Under the pieces are notes generated by a model, which saw nothing but the letters and a program-made list of their open reading frames with translations, was not told the origin of the DNA and did no database searches. Shown piece after piece: positions 7,414 through 15,829 of a stretch of DNA of 52,859 nt (within the stretch, counting starts at the first letter, position 1; each line of letters begins with the position of its first letter). This stretch comes from Clostridia bacterium (GTDB lineage Bacteria > Bacillota > Clostridia > Oscillospirales > Acutalibacteraceae). The stretch covers positions 1 through 52,859 of the forward strand of contig JAFSYP010000004.1 in assembly GCA_017449935.1 (NCBI GenBank), read 5' to 3'. The position numbers and the translations under genes are program-made.

Positions 7414-8702
7414 ACGACTTCACCTCCGCCGGTGAGGAAAATATCCTCGAGTGTGATCTCTCCCGCCGCGAACAGATCGACCTGCTCGAAGGGCACATAG
7501 CTGTCGAGCAGCGTTTTGTATTCCTTGTATACCGCTTTGTCCCCGGCGGCATGGGCGCACAGCGCGATCGTCGCCAGATGCTCGAGCGTCGCGGTCGACG
7601 GATCGTACGACTCGACCAGAAGCGTCTGCGCCTCGTCGTACTCGCCCCGGAGCATCAGAACGATGGCCTTCTGCCGCTGCATCTCGCTGCTCGGCTCGGT
7701 CAGCGTCAGCGCGCGGTCATAGACTGTCAGCGCGTTGTCGTATTGCTTCATCAGACGCAGCTGCATGACGGTATACGCGACCGTAGCGGTATTGGACGCG
7801 TCAAGCCGCGACAGGTCTTTGCAGATATCGAACGCCTTTACGTACTGTCCGTCCTGATCGTAAGCGTGAATGCCCTCGCTCGCGTAGAGCCAGAGCGCGT
7901 CGGGTTGCATTTCGATCAGTTTGTCCAGAAGCGCACAGGTCCGCGCGTTGTCGTCGGCCGCCGAGTAGGAGACGGAGAAACGGTAGTACTGTGCCAGATA
8001 GGAGGGCGTCCGCGGCAGCTTTTCGACCGCGGCGTCCACAAGCGCGTTCATTTCGTCGTAATCGCCCGTCGCGCCTGCGGGCAGGCTGTCCCGATAGTCG
8101 GAGACGGCCTGCTGCATCTCGATGACGAAGGCGGAAATATCCTGATACTCCTCGTAGATCCCGCGCAGCGCTTTGGGCGGATTCTGTCCGTAGTTCGATT
8201 CGATCGTCAGACCTGCCTGATACGGCCCGTTGAGCCGCGCCTGGGCGAGGATCTGTTTTTCCATCGTGCGCGAGCCGTTGGTGAAAAAGGACAGCTCGGC
8301 GTGCGGGAACAGCAGATCGTTCAGCCGCGTCGCGACGTTGTAAGAGTCGGCATAGTAAGTGAAGCACGTCTTCAGATCGTCCGCGGCAAGCGCTTCGTCG
8401 CCCTGCACGACAGGGTGCGCGATCAGCAGATTCACGCCCAGAACGAACAGGCCGAACAGACCGACCAGCGCGCACAGGATCGCGCCGATCCATGCGCCGG
8501 GCGCGACGGGGTAAGCCTGCATGGCCGACAGGCAGTCGTCGCAGTATTCTTCATTTTCCGGTATCCCGCAGTCGCAGCGCGCACAGCGGTTGACAGGCTG
8601 CTCTTCCTGCGGCTCCGTTATGTCGGACTGCGGGATGTCTTCCAGATCCTGTATGAGGATATCCGGCTCTTCCGGGATCGGAGAAGGGACGTGATCAGAC
8701 AC
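7410..8702 (-). CDS. zinc-ribbon, single-TM, TPR-repeat protein
   Basis: 430 residues in three parts: an acidic N-terminus with a zinc ribbon (Cys40, Cys43, Cys54, Cys57), one membrane helix (about 70-95), and a long helical region with TPR-like repeats (for example ALTVYDRALTLTEPSSEMQRQ and EYDEAQTLLVESY). The ribbon would be cytoplasmic and the TPR part outside. The start is GTG after GGAG, nine bases away, 16 bases after the stop of the oxidoreductase gene. Such ribbon-TM-TPR proteins are common in Clostridia and mostly unstudied. It probably acts as a scaffold with the coupled membrane protein. Confidence 0.8.
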   Translation of the reverse strand: MSDHVPSPIPEEPDILIQDLEDIPQSDITEPQEEQPVNRCARCDCGIPENEEYCDDCLSAMQAYPVAPGAWIGAILCALVGLFGLFVLGVNLLIAHPVVQGDEALAADDLKTCFTYYADSYNVATRLNDLLFPHAELSFFTNGSRTMEKQILAQARLNGPYQAGLTIESNYGQNPPKALRGIYEEYQDISAFVIEMQQAVSDYRDSLPAGATGDYDEMNALVDAAVEKLPRTPSYLAQYYRFSVSYSAADDNARTCALLDKLIEMQPDALWLYASEGIHAYDQDGQYVKAFDICKDLSRLDASNTATVAYTVMQLRLMKQYDNALTVYDRALTLTEPSSEMQRQKAIVLMLRGEYDEAQTLLVESYDPSTATLEHLATIALCAHAAGDKAVYKEYKTLLDSYVPFEQVDLFAAGEITLEDIFLTGGGEVV

Positions 8703-8718
8703 TTGAATTCACTCCGGA

Positions 8719-9756
8719 TCAGTCAAAGATAACGGGCTTGCCCGTGCGTGCGGATTCGTACACGGCGTTGACGATGCGAACGCTCTTGATGGCTTCCAGC
8801 GGCAGGATCTGCGGATCGCGGTCGTCGAGCACGGCGGCGATCATATCCTCGACCATCGAAGCGTGGCCGGTGCAGAGCGTCGGATCGAGCGCGGCTGCGG
8901 CGCTGTTGCCGGAATAGTCGGCGAGCATCTTTTCTTCCTCGTCCTCCGGCGCGCCTTCGATCTTCCACATTTCCAGCGTGTCGCCGTTGGCTTCGATGGA
9001 GCCCTTCGTGCCGTAGATCTTGATGCCGGTATTCAGTCCCGGATAGGCGCAGGTGGTGCTGACGAACGTCGCGATCGCGCCGGACTTGAATTCCACGATC
9101 GAGGCGGTGAAGTCCTCGGTGGAGATCTTGTGGTTGTAGATGTTCATTTTGGACGTGACGGACTTGACGTCGCCCATGATCCACTGCATCAGGTCGACGG
9201 TATGCACGGCCTGATTCATCAGCGAACCGCCGCCGTCCATTTCCCATGTGCCGCGCCAGCCGCCGTTGTCATAGTATTCCTGTGTGCGGAACCATTTGAC
9301 CTCGAAGTCGCCGTAGTAGAGATCGCCGATGCGGCCGCTGCGCACGGCGTCAAGGATCGGCGCCATATCGGCGTTGTTGCGGTTCTGGTGGATGACGCCG
9401 GCCTTCATGCCCGTGCGCACGCGCGCCTCTTCGATGCGCATGGCGGCGTCGACGGTGATGTCGATGGGCTTTTCGACCAGAACGTGCTTGCCCGCTTCCA
9501 GCGCGCGGACGGCGAGATCGGCGTGCATACCGCTGGGTACGCAGATGCTGACCACGTCGATGTCGGGGTTTTTGAGCATCTCGTCGAAATCGAGATAGGT
9601 CAAAACGCCGGGGTACTTTTCGGCAGCCTTATCCAGTTTTTCCTGGATCAGATCGCACACCGCGACGAGGTCTGCGCGCGCCGACTTTGCGGCTGCGTCT
9701 GCATGATTGACGCCGACGCCGAGTCCGACGACGGCATAACCGACTTTTTCTTTCAT
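8719..9756 (-). CDS. Gfo/Idh/MocA-family NAD(P)-dependent oxidoreductase
   Basis: 345 residues. The N-terminal Rossmann fold begins VGYAVVGLGVGVNHADAA and carries the EKP signature (HVLVEKPID) that places the catalytic Lys by the nicotinamide. The C-terminal alpha/beta domain includes GGGSLMNQAVHTVDLMQW, with the conserved Asp/His pattern of sugar dehydrogenases. The substrate is probably a sugar, inositol or sugar acid. ATG 9756 follows GGAGGGAACATC. It lies 13 bases after a second, distinct Gfo/Idh/MocA gene; two such enzymes in one operon often perform successive oxidation and reduction of one sugar. Confidence 0.9.
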   Translation of the reverse strand: MKEKVGYAVVGLGVGVNHADAAAKSARADLVAVCDLIQEKLDKAAEKYPGVLTYLDFDEMLKNPDIDVVSICVPSGMHADLAVRALEAGKHVLVEKPIDITVDAAMRIEEARVRTGMKAGVIHQNRNNADMAPILDAVRSGRIGDLYYGDFEVKWFRTQEYYDNGGWRGTWEMDGGGSLMNQAVHTVDLMQWIMGDVKSVTSKMNIYNHKISTEDFTASIVEFKSGAIATFVSTTCAYPGLNTGIKIYGTKGSIEANGDTLEMWKIEGAPEDEEEKMLADYSGNSAAAALDPTLCTGHASMVEDMIAAVLDDRDPQILPLEAIKSVRIVNAVYESARTGKPVIFD

Positions 9757-9769
9757 GATGTTCCCTCCG

Positions 9770-10744
9770 TTATTTCTTTTGGAATGTAATATCCATGATC
9801 TCGCGCGTGCGGTCCAGAATGGATAGCGCACAGCGAGTGACTTCCAGATAGGGTTCGGGCGAAGCGCCGTCCAGACACGCGAGGAAATCGGACAGCTCAT
9901 ACGCCATGTCGACCGGGCCGTCCGGCGTACGGACAGTCTCACGCGTACCGTCGCGCAGCATCAGCGTCACCTCGCGCGGACGGGAAGCGCGGTCGATGCG
10001 GATGCAGCCGCCCTCGCCCTGTATCTCGCACGGCTGGGCGCTGTCCGAGATCTTGGAGTAGGCGACGCGGCACAAAAGCTCGCCGTACCGCGCCGTGAAC
10101 GCGCCCGCGGCGTCGATGCTCTGCGGCAGGAACGTGCAAGCGCCGCAAATCTCGTCCGGCTCGCCGAACAGCGCCGCGAGCCACAGCACGCAGTACACGC
10201 CGATGTCCATGAGCGCGCCGTTGCCGAGCGTCGGATCGAACGCGTTCTCGACGACGCCGGCCTTGAATTTATCGTAGCGCGAGGAGTATTGGCAGTAGGA
10301 AAAGTCCGCCATACGCACCGGCGCGATGCGCGGCAGGAAGCCGCATACCGTCCGGAATGCCGGCATATGCACGGGCATCATCGCTTCCATCAGCACGCGG
10401 CCGTTCCGCTTTGCGGCGTCGCACATGCGCTGAAGGTCCGCACAGCCCGTCGCGGCCGGCTTTTCCACCAGCACATGCTTGCCGCCCTCCAGAAGACGGA
10501 CGGTCTGCCGGGCATGGCAAAGGTTCGGACTTGCGACGTAAACAAAATCTATGTCGGGATCGTCCGCCAGCGCGGACAGATCGGTATACACGCGCGATGC
10601 GCCGTGTTTGTCGGCAAAGGCGCGTCCGGTGTCCTCCCGCCGGGAGTATACGCCCAGAAGACGCAGGTCGTCCCTTGCCGCGGCCGCTTCAAGAAAGCTG
10701 TCGACGACAAAGTTCCGACCGATCACAGCAAAGCTTCTCATCAT
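9770..10744 (-). CDS. Gfo/Idh/MocA-family oxidoreductase, GRNF variant
   Basis: 324 residues. The usual GxGxxG loop is replaced by FAVIGRNFVVDSFL, a variant known in a Firmicutes subgroup with GTN-type N-termini. The EKP motif (HVLVEKPAA) and the C-terminal dehydrogenase domain (GALMDIGVYCVLWL) are present. It starts three bases after the stop of the upstream membrane gene with two adjacent ATG codons; no strong ribosome site is visible, which suggests translational coupling. Substrate unknown; it probably works with the neighbouring Gfo/Idh/MocA enzyme. Confidence 0.87.
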   Translation of the reverse strand: MMRSFAVIGRNFVVDSFLEAAAARDDLRLLGVYSRREDTGRAFADKHGASRVYTDLSALADDPDIDFVYVASPNLCHARQTVRLLEGGKHVLVEKPAATGCADLQRMCDAAKRNGRVLMEAMMPVHMPAFRTVCGFLPRIAPVRMADFSYCQYSSRYDKFKAGVVENAFDPTLGNGALMDIGVYCVLWLAALFGEPDEICGACTFLPQSIDAAGAFTARYGELLCRVAYSKISDSAQPCEIQGEGGCIRIDRASRPREVTLMLRDGTRETVRTPDGPVDMAYELSDFLACLDGASPEPYLEVTRCALSILDRTREIMDITFQKK

Positions 10745-10747
10745 CGT

Positions 10748-11833
10748 TTAAACGTCCAGTTTCAGGTCGCCCGGACGGATCAGTCCGGCGCGGCGCATCG
10801 GCTCGCTGACCGCGAGCGTCAGCAGGGCAGGGCCGACGAAAAACAGCGCGGCGATCTCGATCAGCACGACCGTCGGGCTCTTGCCGGCCTCGATCATCGT
10901 CTGGTACGTCATGATCGGACCGATCAGCCCGGAGGTACCCATGCCCGCGCCCGTGGCGTTGCACTGCACGGACAGGAGCGTCGTGACGGGGCCGAGAACG
11001 GCGGAAGCGACGATCGGCGGCAGCCAGACGAGCGGCCGCTTGACGATGTTGGGCATCTGGAGCATCGAGGTGCCGACGCCCTGCGCCACAAGACCGCCGA
11101 AGCGGTTTTCGCGGAAGCTCATGACGGCAAAGCCGATCATCTGCGCCGAGCAGCCCGCGCACGCCGCGCCTGCGGCGATGCCGGACAGACCGAGGATCAC
11201 GCCGATGGCGGCGGAGCTGATGGGCAGCGTGAGCGCCATGCCCATCAAAACGGACACGACGATGCCCATGAGGATCGGCTGCTGAACGGTGCCCCAGTTG
11301 ATGAGGTTGCCGAGCGCGGTCATCATGTTGGAGATCGGCGTGCCGATCAGAAGACCTACCGCGGAGCCGCCGGCGATGGCGACAACGGGCGTCAGAAGAA
11401 TATCCAGCTTTGTTTTGCCGCTGACAAGACCGCCGAGCTCCGCCGCGACAAACGCCGCGAGGAACGCCCCCAGCGGCTCGCCGGGGCCGACGAGCTGCAC
11501 GGCGCCGTCCACCAAAACAGCGCCGGCGATCAGCTTGGAGGAGAATGCGCCGACGAAGCCCGCAACGCCGCTCGAAACGACGACCAGCGGCGCGCGCTTG
11601 AATTTGGACGCGACGCCCACGCCGATGCCTGCGCCGGTGAGCGCCTTTGCCAGTGACGCGGCCGCGCCGATGTAGAAGCCGAGAGAACCGTGGAAAAACG
11701 CGGCGACCTGCGCGAGAATGGTACCGACGATCAGCGTGGCAAACAGGCCGAGCGCCATGCCGGACAAACCGTCGATGAAAATGTGCCGCAGGTACCCGAC
11801 GACCGCGGAACCGACGCCTTTTCGTTCAGACAA
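10748..11833 (-). CDS. PfoR/PTS_EIIC_2-type membrane protein
   Basis: 361 residues and about ten hydrophobic segments, rich in Gly and Ala. The sequence fits the PTS EIIC-like family that includes PfoR of Clostridium perfringens (for example GAGIGVGVASKF, AELGGLVSGKTKLDILLTPVVAI, GCSAQMIGFAVMSFRENR and QCNATGAGMGTSGLIGP). No EIIA, EIIB or HPr gene is nearby, so phosphotransfer-driven transport is not supported. It may be a transporter or sensor for the substrate of the two dehydrogenases. First gene of the operon, with its own strong promoter and SD-like GGGGAG before the start. Confidence 0.83.
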   Translation of the reverse strand: MSERKGVGSAVVGYLRHIFIDGLSGMALGLFATLIVGTILAQVAAFFHGSLGFYIGAAASLAKALTGAGIGVGVASKFKRAPLVVVSSGVAGFVGAFSSKLIAGAVLVDGAVQLVGPGEPLGAFLAAFVAAELGGLVSGKTKLDILLTPVVAIAGGSAVGLLIGTPISNMMTALGNLINWGTVQQPILMGIVVSVLMGMALTLPISSAAIGVILGLSGIAAGAACAGCSAQMIGFAVMSFRENRFGGLVAQGVGTSMLQMPNIVKRPLVWLPPIVASAVLGPVTTLLSVQCNATGAGMGTSGLIGPIMTYQTMIEAGKSPTVVLIEIAALFFVGPALLTLAVSEPMRRAGLIRPGDLKLDV

Positions 11834-11864
11834 GCCAATCTCCCCTTATACAAAACTAATAATC

Positions 11865-11893
11865 ATTATATCACACGCCGACTTTTTCGTCAA
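11865..11893 (-). promoter_or_regulatory. sigma-A promoter of the five-gene operon
   Basis: Minus strand TTGACG, 17 bases, TATAAT, about 30 bases before the PfoR-like gene. The -35 box abuts the terminator of the upstream XRE gene. Confidence 0.75.
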
Positions 11894-11896
11894 GTA

Positions 11897-11926
11897 AAAG
11901 CAAAACCGCGCGCACACAGCGCACGG
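11897..11926 (-). terminator. terminator after the XRE gene
   Basis: Minus strand CCGTGCGC, loop TGTGT, GCGCGCGG, then a T-rich tail (TTTTGCTTTT). Confidence 0.65.
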
Positions 11927-11935
11927 CGTTTCGGT

Positions 11936-12145
11936 TTATTCTTTTGTGGTCGGCGTTTCGTCCGCGTCCGCAGCGCAGCCGAACAGCTCGCCGAGCTGCC
12001 GCAGACGCTCCCGAGGGATCGGGACTTTGCCGGTTTCGTACCATGCATAGACGACGCGATGGACGCCCAGATGATCGGCAGCCTGCTGCTGCGTCAGATG
12101 CGCCGCACAGCGCGCGTTCAGGATGTTGTCAGGTGTCAGCCGCAT
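11936..12145 (-). CDS. small XRE-family transcriptional regulator
   Basis: 69 residues, essentially one Cro/C1-type helix-turn-helix: NARCAAHLTQQQAADHLGVHRVVYAWYETGKVPIPRERLRQLGELF carries the QQQAADHLGVHR recognition helices and the W-Y-ETG turn. There is no extra domain. ATG follows AGGAGAATCGTTTT. It has its own unit, with a long leader containing hairpins and repeated TTGCCACACA motifs and a terminator behind it. Autoregulation or control of the adjacent PfoR-like operon is inferred from position. Confidence 0.85.
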   Translation of the reverse strand: MRLTPDNILNARCAAHLTQQQAADHLGVHRVVYAWYETGKVPIPRERLRQLGELFGCAADADETPTTKE

Positions 12146-12160
12146 AAAACGATTCTCCTA

Positions 12161-12194
12161 AAAAAAGTGTGTGACTCCAAAGGAAGCCACACAC
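12161..12194 (-). terminator. terminator-like hairpin in the XRE leader (possible attenuator)
   Basis: Minus strand GTGTGTGGCTTCC / GGAGTCACACAC around TTT, followed directly by seven T, and only then the AGGAGAA ribosome site of the XRE gene. It would end transcripts from the upstream promoter before the gene. Confidence 0.65.
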
Positions 12195-12211
12195 CGAAAA
12201 ATGCACGGCTC

Positions 12212-12322
12212 CATTTGTTGCCACACAAATGAGTAATCGTCTGAACACACGCACTCAGAACCTGCATTTTTACCATAGGTATAATGCATGGTTCAAACGA
12301 AATCTATTCAAATGTGTGGCAA
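12212..12322. repeat. inverted TTGCCACACA motifs in the XRE leader
   Basis: TTGCCACACAAAT at 12218-12230 on the plus strand and CTTGCCACACATT as the reverse complement at 12311-12322; a related AGCCACACACC lies at 12186. The first copy also sits inside a CATTTGT/ACAAATG stem-loop. They are candidate operator sites or RNA pairing elements. Confidence 0.45.
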
Positions 12323-12326
12323 GAAA

Positions 12327-12355
12327 ATCATACCATATCCGCCGCCGGATTGCAA
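12327..12355 (-). promoter_or_regulatory. sigma-A promoter of the XRE leader
   Basis: Minus strand TTGCAA, 17 bases, TATGAT, about 180 bases upstream of the XRE start. One TTGCCACACA copy covers the expected transcription start. Confidence 0.55.
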
Positions 12356-12359
12356 GGGG

Positions 12360-12915
12360 ATAAAAGAAAAAACGCCGACGGAATCCCGAATCCCGAAAGC
12401 GTTCCGTGCGCACGGCCGACTTCCTCCGCCGGGAAGGCAAACGCGGCGTCGGAAATCAACGGCCTGTCCCTGTATGGAAACGGATCGCCGCGCTTCACTC
12501 GCGATGACAACGCCGGAAATGACATCGGGAGATCGCTCGCCGTCGGAATTGCATTAAAATGCAACTCGGCCAAACGGACGTATTTCGCGTCGACGGCACG
12601 TGTAAAAACCTAACCGTTCGCGCCCGTAAGGACGGCCGCCCGCAAAAATCCGTTGTATATCAACATTCTCGGTATCCACAAATGAAAAACATCCGTCATT
12701 CCGAGCGCGACAGCGCGTGGGAATCCGTACCCCGAAAGCGCATAAATGCAACAACACAAAAGGGAAACGGATCGCCGCGCTTCACTCGCGATGACAATGC
12801 CGAAAATGACATCGGGAAAATACGACGGGCGGTCATGCCCGCCCCTGCGCACCGCCGGGAACAACATCGGAAAACCATGTCGGGCGGTCCCGCACGCCAA
12901 TGCTCCGGCGCATAA
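12360..12915. repeat. gene-free repeat mosaic
   Basis: No credible gene here. It holds two near-identical 55-base copies (12476-12530 and 12763-12817) containing CGCGCTTCACTCGCGATGAC. It also holds a GTCATTCCGAGCG-type segment near 12695, a segment CGCCCGTAAGGACGGCCGCC (about 12620-12640) and a GGGCGGTCATGCCCGCCC palindrome (about 12827-12844). Related pieces occur again at 27.6-27.9 kb, so these are interspersed repeats of this genome. Confidence 0.7.
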
Positions 12916-12916
12916 C

Positions 12917-12945
12917 AAAAAGCTCCCCGCGTGGTTGCGGGAAGC
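12917..12945 (-). terminator. terminator of the 3D/G5 protein gene
   Basis: Minus strand GCTTCCCGC, loop AACCAC, GCGGGGAGC, then TTTTTG. Confidence 0.8.
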
Positions 12946-12969
12946 CTTTCTAAACGCTGTATTCGCTTG

Positions 12970-14214
12970 TCACAGAATATAGATCCGCACGCCGCGCACG
13001 CCGAACTGCCGGCACGCTTCCTCGTTTTCCATATACAGATCCATATCCACCTTGCCGCCGTACACGAATCCGCCGGTATCCGCGGCGATCGCATAGCCGT
13101 ACACATACTGGCCGTCCAGCGACACGACCCAGAGCTTCGTCCCGTAGGGGATAACTTTGGGGTTGACGGCGACGTAGCCGATGCCGGCAGGCAGGCCCGA
13201 CGCGGTATACGGATCGTCGGTATACGCTGTGGCGACGCCGTCAAAGTACGATTTGTAGTTGGTGGGCACGCCGTTTTCGTCCAGCCGGTGTTCGTCGGGC
13301 AGCGGCAGCGGAGAGATCGTCGTGCGCCCGGAGACGGTAAACAAGTGTGTGCCGACCGCCTTGACCTCGTCGACCGGATCTTTGATCACGGTTTTGGAGA
13401 TCACCTCGGATGATACGCATTTCTTGCCGACGTACTTGTCGCGATAGCGGACCTCCTGCAGGCCGTATTCGCCCTGCGAAACGACGCGGCTGTGTCCGCT
13501 CGTCATGCTGCTGTCGTCGATATATGTGGTGTCGTATTTGACCTTTTCCAAGGCGGTGCGCTTCTCGTAGACGCAGCGCAGCACCCGCACGGTCGTTTCC
13601 TCGGTCAGCTCGGTTTGCGGCGGGACGTCCAGTTCGTCCTCGTCGCCGAGCTGCAGCCCCAGCGAATAGATCGCCTCGCCGGCCTTGCAGCCGGTCGTCC
13701 GGTAGGTATAGACCGTGTCGCCGTCTTCGACGTGCACGTCGAATGCGCGGTCGATCCGGATCTTCATCCCGTCATAGGCCAGCGAATCGAGATCGACGTT
13801 GACCTCGTCGCCGTCCCGCAGGCTGATGCCGTTGCCGGCGATGGTTTGCGCGACGTTGCCGTCGGTGTCGACCGTTCGTTCCTCGCCGTCGACGTCCACG
13901 GTCGCCTTGCCGCTTCTGTACACGATCACGTTGCTGTTGACGCCGCCGTTGATCGGCGTGACGTCGATCTGATCGTCCGACTGCAGACGGACGCCGACGC
14001 TGTTGACGATCTCCACGGGATCGCTGCGGAATGTGTGCACCTGCGTCAGAGCCGGTTTGCCGGCCACGCCGACGTTATAGACCGTGGCGGCGAGAGAAGT
14101 GAAAGTCATGGTCAAGGACGCGGCAAACAGAATGCTCACGGCTGCGCCGAGACAAATCCTGCGCACCGAGGTATGATTCTGTCTGTTTTGCTGCGGAGAA
14201 GCAACGCTCGTCAT
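12970..14214 (-). CDS. DUF348/G5/3D-domain cell-wall protein (YabE-like)
   Basis: 414 residues: a short cytoplasmic start, one membrane segment (about 18-42), DUF348-like repeats (SDPVEIVNSVGVRLQSDDQI and RAFDVHVEDGDTVYTYRT), a G5-like stretch (KVKYDTTYIDDSSM...GLQEVRYRDKYV), and a C-terminal 3D domain (GVATAYTDDPYTASGLPAGIG ... DTGG...GGKVDMDL). 3D domains resemble the catalytic barrel of lytic transglycosylases, so the protein probably cleaves or remodels peptidoglycan, as in resuscitation- and spore-germination-type proteins. I chose ATG 14214, eleven bases after AGGAG, over a GTG that overlaps that site. Confidence 0.88.
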   Translation of the reverse strand: MTSVASPQQNRQNHTSVRRICLGAAVSILFAASLTMTFTSLAATVYNVGVAGKPALTQVHTFRSDPVEIVNSVGVRLQSDDQIDVTPINGGVNSNVIVYRSGKATVDVDGEERTVDTDGNVAQTIAGNGISLRDGDEVNVDLDSLAYDGMKIRIDRAFDVHVEDGDTVYTYRTTGCKAGEAIYSLGLQLGDEDELDVPPQTELTEETTVRVLRCVYEKRTALEKVKYDTTYIDDSSMTSGHSRVVSQGEYGLQEVRYRDKYVGKKCVSSEVISKTVIKDPVDEVKAVGTHLFTVSGRTTISPLPLPDEHRLDENGVPTNYKSYFDGVATAYTDDPYTASGLPAGIGYVAVNPKVIPYGTKLWVVSLDGQYVYGYAIAADTGGFVYGGKVDMDLYMENEEACRQFGVRGVRIYIL

Positions 14215-14304
14215 TGATCTTTTCACTCCTTTCCGGGCTCCGTTCCGAACGATTTTGCGCGCTTTTTTTCGTCCTGAAAAACGAGTCGCGCTTATGCAAA
14301 AAAG

Positions 14305-14333
14305 ATTATATTGTTTACTTTATCGTTTGTCAA
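14305..14333 (-). promoter_or_regulatory. sigma-A promoter of the 3D/G5 gene
   Basis: Minus strand TTGACA, 17 bases, TATAAT: both boxes match consensus. Confidence 0.8.
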
Positions 14334-14771
14334 TTTTTTAACGACAGAGGAATTTGTGCAATATATACAAAAAGCTGTTTTGAATCGTTTTTTAAATGCG
14401 AAAAAAACAAATCGTATCTGTCGTTTGACCCAGAATATGGGAATTTCTTTTGTGCAAAAGTAAAGAAGATTAAAATGATGGATTTTGGGCGAAAAAATCG
14501 CCTGTAATTCCCATAATATAACAGAATATAACAAAAATATTAAATATTACAATTCAGGATCGGACGCAAAAAAACGGCCGCTCTTCGGGCCGGAAGGATC
14601 GTCCCGCGCTCGCGCGCAGCGGCGGCGTCCGCGGACGGAAAACCGACGCTTGCGCGTACGGAAAAAACGGGAAAAAACAGCAAAAATATGTGTCGATTCC
14701 TTACACTTTGTTCTTGAACAGAATCAAAAAATGCACAAAAAAACAGACTATGCAAACGCGTAAAAATGTGG
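14334..14771. other. intergenic region without a gene
   Basis: The first part to about 14560 is strongly AT-rich with runs such as AATATAACA. The rest is GC-rich with short inverted repeats (CGGCC/GGCCG near 14575). I see no gene with a ribosome site. The yhaM promoter lies at the right end. Confidence 0.5.
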
Positions 14772-14777
14772 TATACT
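14772..14777 (+). promoter_or_regulatory. extended -10 box of yhaM
   Basis: TATACT preceded by TG and one base (TGTGGTATACT), 30 bases before the ATG. The -35 region is poor, as is usual with extended -10 promoters. Confidence 0.5.
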
Positions 14778-14807
14778 ATACGCGGAAATCTGAAAAAGGA
14801 GAGCGTT

Positions 14808-15779
14808 ATGGAGTTTCGGATCATCGACAACAAGGGCACGGCAGAGGGCTACTGTCTGGTCAAATCGGTAGAAAAAAAGATCAACGTGAAGGGCGTGCCG
14901 TATCTGGATATGACGCTGACCGACCGCACCGGCGAGATCGGCGCGAAGCTGTGGGACTACCACGAGGATATCCACGGCTGGATCAGCCCGAATATGCTTG
15001 TGAAGGTGCGCGGCGTCATCACGGAATTCAACGGCGCCGACCAGTTCCGCACCGAGCGCATACGTCCCGTATCCGACGCCGACGGCGTGCGGATCGAGGA
15101 TTTCGTACCGTCCGCGCCGTACGACGGCGACGAGATGTTCCGGGCGATCGGCAAGGTTGTGGACGAGTTTGAGAACGCGCAGCTGCGCACGCTGGTGCGA
15201 ACGATCCTGGACGAACGCAAGGCGAAGATCCTCTATTGGCCGGCGGCGTTCAAGCTGCACCACGCGATCCGCGGCGGTCTGCTGTATCATACGCTGTCCA
15301 TCCTGCGGCTGGCGCAGCAGGTCTGCGCCGTCTACCCGTTCATCGACCGGGAGCTGCTGCTGGCGGGCGTCATCCTGCACGACGTGGCCAAGACCGAGGA
15401 GTTCGACGTCGCGCAGACCGGCATCGCGTCCGGCTACACGGCGCAGGGCACATTGATCGGCCATCTGGTGCGCGGCGCGATGATCGTGGAGAAGGCGGGC
15501 GAAGCGCTCGGCACGGACCCGCAGCTGCTGATGCTGCTCGAGCATATGCTCCTTTCGCACCACGGCGAACCGGAGTTCGGCGCCGCCGTCCGTCCGATGT
15601 TCCTGGAGGCGGAGGTCCTCTCGCAGCTGGATCTGATGGATGCGCGGATCAACGAGCTGCAAAGCGCCGTCAGCGGCGTTGAGGCAGGGGAATTCTCCGC
15701 ACGGCAGTGGGCGCTGGAAAACCGCAAGTTCTTCAATCACGGACGCACGGCCGGCGGAACGGACGCGCATCTGATCTGA
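14808..15779 (+). CDS. yhaM: 3'-5' exoribonuclease YhaM-like (OB fold plus HD domain)
   Basis: 323 residues: an N-terminal OB-fold nucleic-acid-binding domain (GVPYLDMTLTDRTGEIGAKLWD...VKVRGVITEFNG) followed by an HD phosphohydrolase domain (HHAIRGGLLYHTLSI, metal-binding pair in GVILHDVAKTEEF, and LEHMLLSHHGEPEFG). This order and length match YhaM, a Mn-dependent 3'-5' exonuclease that trims RNA and single-stranded DNA ends in Firmicutes. The C-terminal NRKFFNHGR-type tail also fits. ATG 14808 follows AAGGAGAGCGTT. Confidence 0.9.
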   Translation: MEFRIIDNKGTAEGYCLVKSVEKKINVKGVPYLDMTLTDRTGEIGAKLWDYHEDIHGWISPNMLVKVRGVITEFNGADQFRTERIRPVSDADGVRIEDFVPSAPYDGDEMFRAIGKVVDEFENAQLRTLVRTILDERKAKILYWPAAFKLHHAIRGGLLYHTLSILRLAQQVCAVYPFIDRELLLAGVILHDVAKTEEFDVAQTGIASGYTAQGTLIGHLVRGAMIVEKAGEALGTDPQLLMLLEHMLLSHHGEPEFGAAVRPMFLEAEVLSQLDLMDARINELQSAVSGVEAGEFSARQWALENRKFFNHGRTAGGTDAHLI

Positions 15780-15829
15780 CGAACCGAATTACGAAATTAT
15801 ATAATAATGTATAGAGAAAGGTGAGAACG

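Noticed and set aside
10748-11833. Complete PTS sugar transporter
   Set aside because: Only an EIIC-like membrane protein is present; no EIIA, EIIB or HPr gene is nearby, and PfoR-type proteins are not shown to phosphorylate sugars.
12284-12613. Small plus-strand open frames in the repeat mosaic
   Set aside because: They consist of the repeat segments themselves and lack ribosome sites.
14485-14763. Possible 92-codon gene in the yhaM upstream region
   Set aside because: No ribosome site, basic low-complexity composition and no family resemblance; it overlaps the yhaM promoter.
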